Shown piece after piece: positions 34,054 to 42,815 of a DNA stretch of 64,000 bases. The position numbers were made by a program, and so were the translations under genes. The first letter of the stretch is position 1; each line of letters begins with the position of its first letter. The stretch is taken from NCBI GenBank assembly GCA_963803245.1, contig CAWDLI010000008.1:124001-188000 (forward strand). Reading direction: 5' to 3'. The notes beneath the pieces were generated by a model, which saw only the letters and a list, made by a program, of their open reading frames with translations, searched no databases and was not told where the DNA came from. The stretch is from JACVRW01 sp963803245 (lineage in GTDB: Bacteria > Actinomycetota > Thermoleophilia > Solirubrobacterales > Thermoleophilaceae).

Positions 34054-35058
34054 CTAAAGGCCCGCGCCGGGCAGCAGCTCGTTGGTGAAGGCCCCGCGCG
34101 TGTCCGGCGCGCCTTCCAGCAGGCGGTTGTCCTCCATCCAGGCGCCGAACGCGTCCCACTGCTCCGGGTCCTGCCAGGCGAAGGGCTTGCCGCGCGGCGG
34201 GGAGAACAGCGGCTGGGTGACGTTCAGGGCTGCTCGCTCCTGGGCGGGGTCGAGGTCGCGGTTCGCGTCGAGCAGGCCCTGGATCGCGTCGTCCGGATCC
34301 TCGGCGAGGTCGCGCACGCCGCGCGAGAGCGCGCCGATGAAGGCGCGGATGGTGCCCCCGTCGCGGTCGAGGGCGTCCTCGTTGGCCACGAGCACCAGCT
34401 CGTTGTAGGTGGGCACGCCGGCCTCGTCCACGCGGATGATCCGGGGCTTGCGGCCGCGCCGCTCCAGGTCCACGCCCTCGTAGTTCCAGAATCCACCGAG
34501 GGTCGCGTCGACCTTCCCGGTGATCAGCGCCGGGTTGAGGCCGAAGCCGACGTTTCGCACCTTCACGGTCGACGGCGTGACGCCGGCCTCGAGCAGGATC
34601 GTGCGCAGGTAGGCGGCCTGGTAGTCGATCCCCGCCGTGCCCACGGTCTTGCCCTCGAGGTCGGCGGGCTTGCGGATCTTCGCGTCGGGCAGCGAGATGA
34701 TCGAGGTGAGCGGCCGCTGCACGAGCGCCCCCACCGAGACGACGCTGAGCCCCTGGTCGCGAGCGCGCAGCACCTCGGGCTCGTACGAGATCGCGAGGTC
34801 CACGCGGCCAGCCGCGAGCTGCTTGAGCGGCGCCGCCGGATCGGGCGGCTGGCGGATCTCCACGTCGATGCCGGCCTCCTCGAAGTGCCCGGCGGCCTCG
34901 GCGGCGTAGATCGGCGCATGGTCGGCGTTCGGGAGGTAGTCGAGCATCAGCTCCACGCGCTTCGAGCCCTCCGGCTGGAGCACGTCCTCCTTCTCGCCGC
35001 AGCCCGACGCGATGAGCGCGCAGAGGGCGATCAGCAGCAGCAGCGGCAGTCGACTCAC
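34054..35058 (-). CDS. thiY: Thiamine-precursor ABC transporter, substrate-binding lipoprotein
   Basis: 334 residues from GTG 35058, which overlaps the permease stop (GTGA). A signal peptide ends at the lipobox LIASGC. The fold is NMT1/THI5-like: VELMLDYLPNADHAPIYAAE (the motif of pyrimidine-precursor binders), DLAISYEPEVLRARDQGL and GTAGIDYQAAYLRTILLEAG. With the TPP riboswitch in front of the operon this marks it as a ThiY-type protein that binds N-formyl-4-amino-5-aminomethyl-2-methylpyrimidine (FAMP) or the related pyrimidine HMP. It is the last gene of thiZ-thiX-thiY. Confidence 0.85.
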   Translation of the reverse strand: MSRLPLLLLIALCALIASGCGEKEDVLQPEGSKRVELMLDYLPNADHAPIYAAEAAGHFEEAGIDVEIRQPPDPAAPLKQLAAGRVDLAISYEPEVLRARDQGLSVVSVGALVQRPLTSIISLPDAKIRKPADLEGKTVGTAGIDYQAAYLRTILLEAGVTPSTVKVRNVGFGLNPALITGKVDATLGGFWNYEGVDLERRGRKPRIIRVDEAGVPTYNELVLVANEDALDRDGGTIRAFIGALSRGVRDLAEDPDDAIQGLLDANRDLDPAQERAALNVTQPLFSPPRGKPFAWQDPEQWDAFGAWMEDNRLLEGAPDTRGAFTNELLPGAGL

Positions 35059-35816
35059 GCGTTCGCTTCCTCTCGGTTCCATGGGCAGAGCAGGCGGTCG
35101 GCCAGGGTCACGAGCGCGAACAGGGCCACCGCCATCAGCGTCAGCAGCACGATCCCCGCGTAGGCCCGGGGCGTCTGCAACTGGTTGTTCGCGAGCAGCA
35201 CGAGCCGCCCGAGACCCTCATCGGCGCCGGCCCACTCGCCGAACACCGCCCCGATCACCGAGACGGTGGCGGCCACGCGCAGCCCGGTGAAGAACGACGG
35301 GAGCGCCGACGGCAGCTCGACCTTTCGCAGCGTCTGGAGACGCGATGCGCCCAGGCTGCGCATCAGCTTGAGCAGGTCGGCGGGAGCCGAGCGGAGGCCG
35401 TCGAGCACGTTCACCGTGATGGGGAAGAAGCAGATCAGCGCCACGATCGCGAGCTTGGGCCCGATGCCGTAGTCGAAGGCGAGCACGAAGATCGGGGCCA
35501 GCACGACGATAGGGATCGCCTGAGAGGCCACCAGCAGCGGGTAGGCGGCGTCGCGCAGCGGACGGTGGAGGTGCATGACGATCGCGAGCGTCACACCCGC
35601 CACGACCGCCAGGGCCAGGCCGAGCAGGACCTCGACGAGCGTGACCCACGCGTTGTCGATCAGGAGCGACCAGTCGTCGCGGAGCGCGGTAAGGGTCTCA
35701 GCCGGGGAGGCGAGCGTCAGGTCGTCCACGGAATTCAGCGTGGCCACTCCCTGCCAGGCGGCCACGAAGCCGGCGACCAGCAGCGCGGCCAGCGCCACCC
35801 GGCCCGCGCCGCTCAC
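35055..35816 (-). CDS. thiX: Thiamine-precursor ABC transporter, permease
   Basis: 253 residues from GTG 35816, overlapping the ATPase stop by four bases. The topology is that of SsuC/TauC/ThiX permeases, with six helices. The EAA-type loop reads LLKLMRSLGASRLQTLRKVE followed by LPSALPSFFTGLRVA, which contacts the ATPase. The first helix is VALAALLVAGFVAAWQGV. The gene carries no frameshift. It belongs to the TPP-regulated thi operon and should carry the pyrimidine precursor across the membrane. Confidence 0.88.
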   Translation of the reverse strand: MSGAGRVALAALLVAGFVAAWQGVATLNSVDDLTLASPAETLTALRDDWSLLIDNAWVTLVEVLLGLALAVVAGVTLAIVMHLHRPLRDAAYPLLVASQAIPIVVLAPIFVLAFDYGIGPKLAIVALICFFPITVNVLDGLRSAPADLLKLMRSLGASRLQTLRKVELPSALPSFFTGLRVAATVSVIGAVFGEWAGADEGLGRLVLLANNQLQTPRAYAGIVLLTLMAVALFALVTLADRLLCPWNREEANA

Positions 35817-36623
35817 GGCTTCGCCTCCAGGGCGTCGAGCGCGCGGCGCACCAGCCGTACGAACTCGGGATCCGCCAGCGCCTCCCGGCGCATGCGCGGG
35901 CGCGGCAGGGCCACCTCGAGCTCCGCCACCACGCGGCCCGGGCGGGGGGAGAGCACGACCACCCGGTCGGCGAGCAGGATCGCCTCCTCCACGTCGTGGG
36001 TGACGAGGAGCACGGTGCGCGGCTCGGCCGCCAGCGCGCCGGCCAGCCATTCCTGCATGGAGGAGCGGGTGATCGAGTCGAGCGCTCCGAAGGGCTCGTC
36101 CAGCAGCAGCACGGGGCGGCCCGCCAGCAGCGTCCGCAGGAAGGCCACGCGCTGGCGCATCCCGCCGGAGAGCGCGGCCGGTAGCGCCTGCTCGAACTCG
36201 GCGAGGCCGAAGCGCTCGAACAGCGGCTCGGCCCGCCGGCGGGCATCCGCCTTCGCCACCCCCTGGCATTCGAGCGCGAGCGCGGCGTTGCCGAGGGCGT
36301 CGCGCCAGGGGAGCAGCAGGTCGCGCTGAGGCATGTAGGCGGACACTCCCAGGCGCTCGCCGGGCGCGGATGCGCCCACGACGCTCACGTGGCCGGCATC
36401 CGGCTCCTGCAGGCCCGCCACCAGCTCGAGCAGGGTGGACTTCCCACAGCCGGACGGGCCCACCACCGCCACCAGCTCGCCGGGGCGGACCTCCAGGTCC
36501 AGCCCGTCGAGCGCGACGAGTCGGGGATCGGCGGCCGTAGCGGCGCTCGACGCCGCGCAGCGAGATCCCGATGTCTTGAAGTGAACGAGGCTCCTGTACA
36601 GGAGCCTCGGCCTCGACCTGCAT
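35813..36623 (-). CDS. thiZ: Thiamine-precursor ABC transporter, ATPase (one apparent +1 insertion)
   Basis: ATG 36623 follows GGAGGGAG of the riboswitch 3' side. After about 30 residues (ISLRGVERRYG) the frame shifts +1 near 36528-36536; the corrected text continues ADPRLVALDGLDLEVRPGEL into Walker A GPSGCGKST. Signature LSGGMRQR, Walker B PVLLLDEPFGALD and the switch LVTHDVEEAI are normal. Corrected length is 269 residues. The N-terminal 18 residues are unusual because their codons include a perfect 24-bp palindrome. The shift is probably a consensus error, as in the mce genes. Confidence 0.82.
36586..36609. repeat. Perfect 24-bp palindrome inside the start of thiZ
   Basis: CGAGGCTCCTGT is followed at once by its exact reverse complement ACAGGAGCCTCG, 14 bases downstream of the thiZ start codon. 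In RNA it would make a 10-11-bp stem with a minimal loop; in DNA it is a strong dyad site. It lies in codons for a non-conserved N-terminal extension. It may act with the riboswitch (transcript folding, pausing) or bind a regulator. It could also be an assembly scar. Confidence 0.6.
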
Positions 36624-36626
36624 AGC

Positions 36627-36714
36627 TCCCTCCGCGGGCATTACCCCACAGGTTCGAAGGGTCAGCGCCGGACGAGGGCGCTATCTCAGCCCGCCTACCG
36701 CGAGCACCCCTGTG
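36627..36714 (-). promoter_or_regulatory. TPP riboswitch (THI element) controlling thiZXY
   Basis: Read on the minus strand the conserved blocks appear in order: GGGGTGC (about 36710), GGCTGAGA (36684-36691 area), ACCCTT (36657-36662), GAACCTG (36649-36655), GGTAATGCC, and CGGAGGGA. This is the full thiamine-pyrophosphate aptamer. The last block is also the ribosome-binding site, ending four bases before the thiZ ATG, so TPP binding should hide it and block translation directly. The aptamer begins only 16 bases after the stop of the VWA gene, so the promoter must lie within that gene or further upstream. Confidence 0.93.
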
Positions 36715-36729
36715 TGTGAAAGGGGCAGT

Positions 36730-38157
36730 CTACGAGGTGGCGCGCAGGTCGGCCAGGTCGTTCACGAACGCCTCGAGCTGCTTGGTGGTCCAGCACTCGT
36801 ACACGCCGGTGCAGAACGGCTCGTAGACGGACATCACCGAGTCGCCGTAGTTCCAGTAGAGCTTCGGCTCCGGGTTGATCCAGAGCGTGCGCCCGGCGGC
36901 GTCGGCCACGCGCGCGAAGGCCGAGGCGTGGGGCTCGCGCCCGTTCGTGCGGGCGTCGCCCAGCACGATCACCGTGGAGCGCGGATCGAGGTCGTCCACC
37001 ACGCTGTCGAGGAACTCGAGCCAGACGCGCCCGTAGTCGGTGTAGCCCGACACGTCGGCCACGCCGGCGTCGGTGGCGATCTTCCGCGACACCGCGGCGA
37101 AGGAGCGCTCGCGCTCGAAGACGTCGGTCACCTCGGAGATGCGCTCGACGAAGACGAAGGAGCGCAGCTTGCGGAACTGGTCGTGGAGCGCGTGCAGCAC
37201 CGACAGGAAGAACACGCTCGCGCTGGTGACGCTCGTGGACACGTCGCAGAGCACGTACAGCTCGGGGCGCCGCGGCCGGCGCGGGCGGTACTTGAGCTCG
37301 AGCGGCACTCCGCCGGTCTGGAGCGACGCGCGCAGCGTGCGCCGCACGTCGACCTGCCAGCTGCGCCTGCGGCCGCGGTGCTCGCGCCCCTGCGAGGCGA
37401 GCCGGCGCTTGAGCTGCGCCACCACCCGGTGCACCTGGCTCAGGTCCTGCGCCGGGTTCGACGGCAGCGCGCGGTCGAGCTCGCGCAGCGGGCGGGCCGG
37501 CGGCAGCGCGCGGGTGCGCTCGATCAGCAGCCGCTCGAGCTCGCGCCGGACGTGCTGCTCGAACTGCTGGAGGCTCTCGCGCGGCACGGCGTCGGGGTCC
37601 GGCAGCTCGGTGCCGGCGGACTGCTGGCGCTCGCCCCGCAGCCCGAGGCTGCGCCGGATCCGCTGCACGTCCACTCCGATCACGCCGGAGCCCTCGCCCT
37701 GGCGGCCGAAGGCCACGATCGCGAGCCGGGCCAGGTCGCGCATCTCGCCGTCCGCCCCGGCGCGGATCGCGTCGCGGATCCGCTCCCGGAGATCGTCGAG
37801 GTCGATGCCCTCGCCGCCCGTGTAGCGCTCGTCGGTGAGTCCGCGCTCGACGGCCTCGCGCTCCACGGCGCGGAAGAAGAAGCGGTCGAACAGAACGTCG
37901 AGCACGTGGCGGTCCTCCTGGGACTTGGCCAGCGTGGCGGCGAGCGCCTCGCGGAAGTCCTCCTGCGAGGTCCAGGCGACCGTGTCGAGCGCCTCGAACG
38001 CGTCGAGCAGCTCGGAGGTGCCGACCGCCACGCCCTCCGCCCGCATCTCGTCGGCCAGCTCGAGCAGCCGCGCCGCCATGCCGGGCGGCCCCGCGCGCCC
38101 GGGCATGCCTCCGTAGAGGCCGGGGTTAGCCCGCTTGCCGGGGGGCTCCGAGGACAC
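36730..38157 (-). CDS. VWA-domain protein, CoxE-like
   Basis: 475 residues from GTG. The first 250 residues are helical and charged. The VWA domain is in the C-terminal half: LYVLCDVSTSVTSASVFFLS holds the DxSxS metal-ion-dependent adhesion site, and GYTDYGRVWLEFLDSV and TVIVLGDARTN supply the other contacts. Such proteins work with MoxR ATPases, here the gene directly upstream (32-base overlap), as chaperone pairs that insert cofactors or remodel enzymes; CoxD/CoxE in CO dehydrogenase maturation is the known case. No client enzyme is nearby, so the target is unknown. Confidence 0.82.
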   Translation of the reverse strand: MSSEPPGKRANPGLYGGMPGRAGPPGMAARLLELADEMRAEGVAVGTSELLDAFEALDTVAWTSQEDFREALAATLAKSQEDRHVLDVLFDRFFFRAVEREAVERGLTDERYTGGEGIDLDDLRERIRDAIRAGADGEMRDLARLAIVAFGRQGEGSGVIGVDVQRIRRSLGLRGERQQSAGTELPDPDAVPRESLQQFEQHVRRELERLLIERTRALPPARPLRELDRALPSNPAQDLSQVHRVVAQLKRRLASQGREHRGRRRSWQVDVRRTLRASLQTGGVPLELKYRPRRPRRPELYVLCDVSTSVTSASVFFLSVLHALHDQFRKLRSFVFVERISEVTDVFERERSFAAVSRKIATDAGVADVSGYTDYGRVWLEFLDSVVDDLDPRSTVIVLGDARTNGREPHASAFARVADAAGRTLWINPEPKLYWNYGDSVMSVYEPFCTGVYECWTTKQLEAFVNDLADLRATS

Positions 38158-39029
38158 CGTCGCCCAGCTTCACTCCAACGCGCTCGGCCACCAGGTCGAG
38201 GTCGGTGCGGTGCTTCACGATGATCGACATGGTGCGCTCGAGCACCGCCTGGTCGATGTCCTCGGCGCCGAGCAGGAGCAACGCTCGCGCCCAGTCGATC
38301 GACTCGGCGATCGAGGGCGGCTTCTTCAGGTCGAGCGCGCGCACCATGTGGACGATCTCGACCAGCCTGCGCGCCATGTGCTCGTCCAGGTCGGGCGCGT
38401 GCAGCCGCACGATCTCGAGCTCGCGGTCGACCGTCGGGGTAGTCGAGCCAGAGGTAGAGGCAGCGGCGCTTGAGCGCCTCGGTCAGCTCGCGAGAGTTGT
38501 TCGAGGTGAGCAGCACCAGCGGTTGCGTGCGCGCCTCGACCACGCCGAGCTCGGGAATCGAGATCTGGAAGTCCGAGAGCACCTCGAGCAGCATCGCCTC
38601 GAACTCCTGGTCGGTCTTGTCGATCTCGTCGATCAGGAGCACCACCGGCTTCTCCGCCGAGATCGCGTTGAGCAGCGGCCGGGCGAGCAGGAACTCCTCG
38701 CCGAAGATGTCGTCCTTGACCTCCTGCCAGCCGGCGTCGGTGGCCTCGGTCTGGATACGCAGCAGCTGCTTGCGGTAGTTCCACTCGTAGAGAGCCTTGG
38801 CCTCGTCGAGGCCCTCGTAGCACTGGAGCCTGATCAGGTCGCGGCCGGTAGCCCGCGAGAGCGCCTTCGCCAGCTCCGTCTTGCCGACACCGGCCGGTCC
38901 CTCGACGAGCACCGGCTTGCCCATCTGCCCCGCGAGGTAGGACACCAGCGCCGTGCGCTCATCGGCGAGATATCCGGCGGCCGCGAGGCCCTCGCGTGTG
39001 CCCTCGATCGTGTCCAGGTCGGCGCTCAT
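38126..39029 (-). CDS. MoxR-family AAA+ ATPase (one apparent +1 insertion)
   Basis: ATG 39029. Walker A is GPAGVGKTELA, Walker B VVLLIDEIDKTD, sensor 1 LVLLTSNNSREL, followed by the Arg finger region LKRRCLYLWLDYP. There the frame shifts +1 near 38436-38439 (CCCC for CCC on the coding strand) and the corrected sequence runs on as TVDRELEIVRLHAPDLDEHM to TAA 38126-38128. Corrected length is 300 residues, normal for MoxR/CoxD. It acts with the VWA partner. The shift has the same polarity as those in mce and thiZ. Confidence 0.82.
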
Positions 39030-39076
39030 CCGTTGCGAAGGATACTTTCGCTCCCTTGGCCGCACTGCTGCTCGTG

Positions 39077-39286
39077 ATGTCCGACTTCCTCGACCCGGGC
39101 CGCGGGCCCGACCAGCGCGGCGACTTCCGGGTCTCGCCGACCTTCTTCCTGGCACTCGTGGTGGGCGGCTTCCTGATCGGCATGATCGGCCACGTGATCC
39201 GCTCCCGGGTCCTCGTGGCGATCGGCATCGCGATGATCTTCCTGGCCACGATCTTCATCCCGATCGCGCTCGGCGTCTCGCGGTAG
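39077..39286 (+). CDS. Small two-helix membrane protein
   Basis: 69 residues from ATG 39077 (GTG 39074 also possible). The polar start MSDFLDPGRGPDQRGDFRVS is followed by two helices, FFLALVVGGFLIGMIGHVI and VLVAIGIAMIFLATIFIPIAL. No family is recognised. Its start is 48 bases from the divergent MoxR gene, and it ends 10 bases before the stop of the convergent methyltransferase. Confidence 0.6.
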   Translation: MSDFLDPGRGPDQRGDFRVSPTFFLALVVGGFLIGMIGHVIRSRVLVAIGIAMIFLATIFIPIALGVSR

Positions 39287-39296
39287 CGCGCGCTGA

Positions 39297-39935
39297 CTAG
39301 GCCCGTGCGGCGAAGCCGAGCCCGTCGCCCACCGGGAGCACGCTTCCGAGCCAGCGCGACCCGGTGGTCAGCTCCAGGTTGAGCGCCCGCGCGGCGGCCA
39401 GCGAGCCCTCGCCCCACTGGGTGGTCGCGCCCTCGGGCAGCGCCACCTCGCCGGACATCAGGAGGTTGTCGACCACGAGCACCGCGCGCTCGCTGAGCAG
39501 CGGGTCCGCCAGCTCGATGTAGCGCGCGTACTCGCCCTTCGACGCGTCCACGAAGAGCAGGTCGAACGGGCCGTCGAGATTTGGGATCGTCTCCATGGCA
39601 TCGCCCTCCATCAGCTCCACCCGGTCCGCGACGCCGGCTCTCCCCAGGAACTCGCGCGCCCGTGCGGCGCGCTCCGGGTCCCGCTCCAGGGTGACCACGC
39701 GCCCGCGCTCGAGCGCCTCGGCCATGTGGAGGGTGGAGTACCCGATGGCGGTGCCCACCTCGAGCACGACCGGGTCGAGCGCCCGGCAGAGGGTGGCCAG
39801 GAAGCGGCCGGCCTCCCAGTGGACGATCGGAACCCCGTCGCGCGCGGCGAGCGCCTCCATGTCGGCCATCGTCTCGGAGCGCGGCGGCCGCAGGCCGTCC
39901 AGGTAGCGCTCCACCTGCTCGTCGAGGATCCGCAC
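39297..39935 (-). CDS. Class I O-methyltransferase (COMT-like)
   Basis: 212 residues, the size of caffeoyl-CoA-type or bacterial catechol O-methyltransferases. The SAM-binding motif I is VVLEVGTAIGYSTLHMAEAL, with the acidic residue VTLERDPERA binding the ribose, and the catalytic/metal Asp in FDLLFVDASKGEYARYIELA. VVDNLLMSGEVA supplies the other metal ligands. It probably methylates small catechol-like compounds using Mg2+. The substrate is unknown. A second methyltransferase lies 32 bases away on the same strand. Confidence 0.8.
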   Translation of the reverse strand: MRILDEQVERYLDGLRPPRSETMADMEALAARDGVPIVHWEAGRFLATLCRALDPVVLEVGTAIGYSTLHMAEALERGRVVTLERDPERAARAREFLGRAGVADRVELMEGDAMETIPNLDGPFDLLFVDASKGEYARYIELADPLLSERAVLVVDNLLMSGEVALPEGATTQWGEGSLAAARALNLELTTGSRWLGSVLPVGDGLGFAARA

Positions 39936-39967
39936 GCCGGACAGGGTAAGCGGATCCAGCGATGCAG

Positions 39968-40615
39968 TCAGCCCGGGAGCCGGCCGCGCACGACCACGAG
40001 CTCCTCCGAGCGCGCGCCCGGCTCGAGCAGGCCGCGCCGTTCGAGCTCGTCCACGCGGGTGCTCAGGAGCGGGCCGAGCGGCCCGCGGCGGCGCGCGACC
40101 ACCTGAGCGTCGAGCCCGTTGGCCGCGAGCCGGTCCAGGGTCTGCCGCTCGTCGCAGAGCGACGACTGCACGAGCAGGAGCGCGCCCCCGGGTCGCAGCC
40201 GGCCCGGGGCGAGGTCGCAGATGCGGTCCAGCACCATCCTTCCGTCCGGCCCTCCGACCCAGGCGCGCGCGGAGCCGCGGGGCTTCGCGTCCGTCTCGGC
40301 GGGTACATACGGGGGGTTGCTCACGATCACGTCGAAGCGCTCGCCCGCCAGCGGGGCGAGGAGGTCCCCCCGCACGGCGCGAACGCTCACGCCGTTGAGG
40401 CGGGCGTTCAGCCGTGTGGTGAGCACGGCTCGCCGCGACACGTCCACCGCCGTCGCGGCCGCCCCATGCAGCGCGGCCGCCACCGCCAGCAACCCGCTCC
40501 CCGTGCAGAGGTCCGCCACTCGCGCGCCGGGGCGAAGCTCACGCCGCAGGCAGTCCGCCAGGAGGCGGCTGTCGCTGATCGGCCGGAAGACGCCCGGAAG
40601 GGTCACGAGCCGCAT
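39968..40615 (-). CDS. Class I methyltransferase with NPPY motif (PrmC/HemK-like)
   Basis: 215 residues from ATG 40615. Motif I is ARVADLCTGSGLLAVAAAL, motif IV is VIVSNPPYVPAET, which in this family methylates an amide or ring nitrogen (glutamine of release factors in PrmC, or bases). The protein lacks the N-terminal helical domain of PrmC, so it is shorter; relatives of this type are often labelled HemK-related and may modify other targets. Its start is 36 bases from the divergent GCS2 gene. Confidence 0.78.
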   Translation of the reverse strand: MRLVTLPGVFRPISDSRLLADCLRRELRPGARVADLCTGSGLLAVAAALHGAAATAVDVSRRAVLTTRLNARLNGVSVRAVRGDLLAPLAGERFDVIVSNPPYVPAETDAKPRGSARAWVGGPDGRMVLDRICDLAPGRLRPGGALLLVQSSLCDERQTLDRLAANGLDAQVVARRRGPLGPLLSTRVDELERRGLLEPGARSEELVVVRGRLPG

Positions 40616-40651
40616 GGCCGCCTCGTATCCGGCCCCGGGGCGGGCAAACCG

Positions 40652-41770
40652 ATGAACGTCGACGAGCTCAGAGCGTCCTTCGACGCGCCGCGGGCCTTCA
40701 CCGTCGGCATCGAGGAGGAGGTGATGCTGCTCGACCCCTCGACCTACGAGCTCGCCGAGCGCGCTCCGGAGCTGCTCGAGCGCCTGAGCGGCCACGCGCC
40801 GGTCAAGCTCGAGCTGCCGGCGGCACAGCTCGAGCTGATCACCACGCCACACGACGACGTCCCGGCCGCGATCCGGGAGCTCGCGACCGCCCGGCGTGCG
40901 CTGCTCGACGGGTCGGATTCGCTGGTGCGCCCGGCCGTGGCCGGCGTCCACCCGTTCAGCCCCGAGGAGGGGCGGCTGAACGACGGTGAGCGCTACGCGC
41001 GGACCGAGGCCGAGTACGGGCGCCTGGCGCGGCGCCAGCTGGTCTGCGCCCTCCAGGTGCATGTGGCCGTGGGCGGAGCGGACCGCACGCTCGCCGTGTA
41101 CAACGCGCTGCGCGAGCACCTGCCCGAGCTCGCGGCGCTGGCCGCCAACGCGCCGTTCCACGCGGGCGCCGACACCGGCCTCGCGTCGATCCGCCCGAAG
41201 ATCTCGGAAGGCCTCCCGCGCCAGGGGATTCCCCCCGCCTTCGCGACCTGGGACGAGCTGGCGACGGAGCTCCGCTGGGGCACGACCGCGGGAGCGCTTC
41301 CGGAGCTCGCGCTGTGGTGGTGGGAGCTCAGGCCCCACCTCTCCCACGGAACGCTGGAGCTGCGGGTGCCCGACGCGCAGACCACGGTCGCCGAGGCGGC
41401 CGCGATCGCGGCGGTGGCCCACGCGCTCGTGGTCCGGCTCGCGGAGCGCCACGACGCCGGCGAGCTCGGAGGAACCGCGCCCACATGGCGGATCGAGGAG
41501 AACCGCTGGTCGGCGTGCCGCTACGGGGTGGAGGGCGCGCTCGCCGACCTGCAGAGCGGCGAGCGCCGGCCCACTCGGCAGGTGCTCCACGCCCTCGTCG
41601 GCGAGCTCGAGCCCGTGGCCGCCCGGCTCGGCGCCTCGGCGGAGCTGGCCGGTGCGCGCTCGCTCATCGAGCGCAACGGCGCGCTGCGCCAGCGCGAGCT
41701 CGTGGCCGAGCGCGGCGACCTGCGGGCGCTGGGGCCGTGGCTCGCCGAGCGCTTCGCCGACGGTCTCTGA
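40652..41770 (+). CDS. Carboxylate-amine ligase / glutamate-cysteine ligase (GCS2, YbdK type)
   Basis: 372 residues. FTVGIEEEVMLLDPSTYELA is the characteristic N-terminus; VKLELPAAQLELITTPHDDV and QLVCALQVHVAVGGADRTL complete the glutamate/ATP site, with ELWWELRPH-like text (ALWWWELRPHLSHGTLELRV) further on. Actinobacterial relatives include EgtA, which makes gamma-glutamylcysteine for ergothioneine, and weak GCS enzymes. No other ergothioneine gene is nearby, so the product remains open. It starts at ATG 40652 and precedes the diiron protein by 34 bases. Confidence 0.8.
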   Translation: MNVDELRASFDAPRAFTVGIEEEVMLLDPSTYELAERAPELLERLSGHAPVKLELPAAQLELITTPHDDVPAAIRELATARRALLDGSDSLVRPAVAGVHPFSPEEGRLNDGERYARTEAEYGRLARRQLVCALQVHVAVGGADRTLAVYNALREHLPELAALAANAPFHAGADTGLASIRPKISEGLPRQGIPPAFATWDELATELRWGTTAGALPELALWWWELRPHLSHGTLELRVPDAQTTVAEAAAIAAVAHALVVRLAERHDAGELGGTAPTWRIEENRWSACRYGVEGALADLQSGERRPTRQVLHALVGELEPVAARLGASAELAGARSLIERNGALRQRELVAERGDLRALGPWLAERFADGL

Positions 41771-41804
41771 TTCGACCCGAGCGCCAGCGGGTACCGGCGA
41801 CGTG

Positions 41805-42815
41805 ATGAGCGTTCTGCCCGACGCACGTGGACCTCTGAGCGAGCTGTTGCTCGATGTGCTGCGCGGCCGGCCGGGCCGGCGCGGGCCGGTGCCGGCCCCC
41901 GCCGGGGGTGCCGACCCGCTTGCCGACGAGGACCTCCAGCTCGCCCTCTACTGCTGCTACGAGCTCCACTACCGCGGCCTTCCGGGCGTGGACGAGCGCT
42001 GGGAGTGGGATCCCTGGCTGCTCGAGCTCCGCGCGGGGCTCGAGAGCGAGTTCGAGCAGGCGCTCGAGGATGAGATCGGGACGCCCTCCGAGACGGCTCC
42101 GGCGGACGAGATGGACCTGGCGCTGCGAGCGATCGCCGATGACGACGACGCTCCCTCCGTGTCCACCTACGTCGAGCGCCATGCCGACCTGGCCCAGGTG
42201 ACCGAGTTCGTGATCCACCGCTCCGCGTACCAGCTCAAGGAGGCCGACCCGCACTCGTGGGCGCTGCCCCGGCTCAGCGGCCCGCCGAAAGCGGCGCTCG
42301 TGGAGATCCAGGCCGACGAGTACGGGGGCGGTAGGCCGGAGCGCATCCACGCGACGATGTTCGCCCGTTCCATGGAGGCGCTCGGGCTCGACTCGACGCC
42401 GGGCGCCTACCTCGACGCGATCCCCGGCCACACGCTCGCGACGGTCAACCTGATGTCGCTGTTCGGCCTGCACCGGCGCCTGCGCGGGGCGATCGTGGGC
42501 CACCTCGCACTCTTCGAGATGACGTCGTCAATTCCGAACCGGCGCTACGCCACGGGCCTGCGGCGCCTCGGCCTCGGCCAAGACGCCACCGCGTTCTTCG
42601 ACGAGCACGTGGAGGCCGACGCCGTGCACGAGAACATCGCGGCCGTGGATCTGGCCGGCGGCCTCGCGCGCCAGGAGCCGTGGCTCGCGCGCGACATCCT
42701 CTGGGGCGCCCGAGCGCTCGCCGCGCTGGACGCGCGCTGGGCCGCGAACCTGCTCGACGCCTGGGAGGCGGGCGAGTCCTCCCTGCGGGCGGCCGTCCCG
42801 CGCGTGGCGGCCTAG
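41805..42815 (+). CDS. Iron-containing redox enzyme, haem-oxygenase-like (HDO) fold
   Basis: 336 residues. The all-helical HDO superfamily uses a diiron centre for oxygenation or oxidative cleavage. Candidate ligands sit in ELHYRGLPG (Glu/His), EIQADEYGGG (Glu, Asp, Glu) and the C-terminal FDEHVEADAVHENIA (Glu and His). GHLALFEMTSSIPNRRY is a typical helix of the family. Members can cut fatty acids or amino acids, but the substrate is unknown here. It may form a unit with the GCS2 gene upstream, and its end overlaps the convergent CDGSH gene by four bases. Confidence 0.75.
   Translation: MSVLPDARGPLSELLLDVLRGRPGRRGPVPAPAGGADPLADEDLQLALYCCYELHYRGLPGVDERWEWDPWLLELRAGLESEFEQALEDEIGTPSETAPADEMDLALRAIADDDDAPSVSTYVERHADLAQVTEFVIHRSAYQLKEADPHSWALPRLSGPPKAALVEIQADEYGGGRPERIHATMFARSMEALGLDSTPGAYLDAIPGHTLATVNLMSLFGLHRRLRGAIVGHLALFEMTSSIPNRRYATGLRRLGLGQDATAFFDEHVEADAVHENIAAVDLAGGLARQEPWLARDILWGARALAALDARWAANLLDAWEAGESSLRAAVPRVAA

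Noticed and set aside
37680..38126. Extension of the MoxR reading frame into the VWA gene
   Set aside because: After the +1 shift the continued frame is shadow sequence. The true C-terminus ends at 38126 in the shifted frame.
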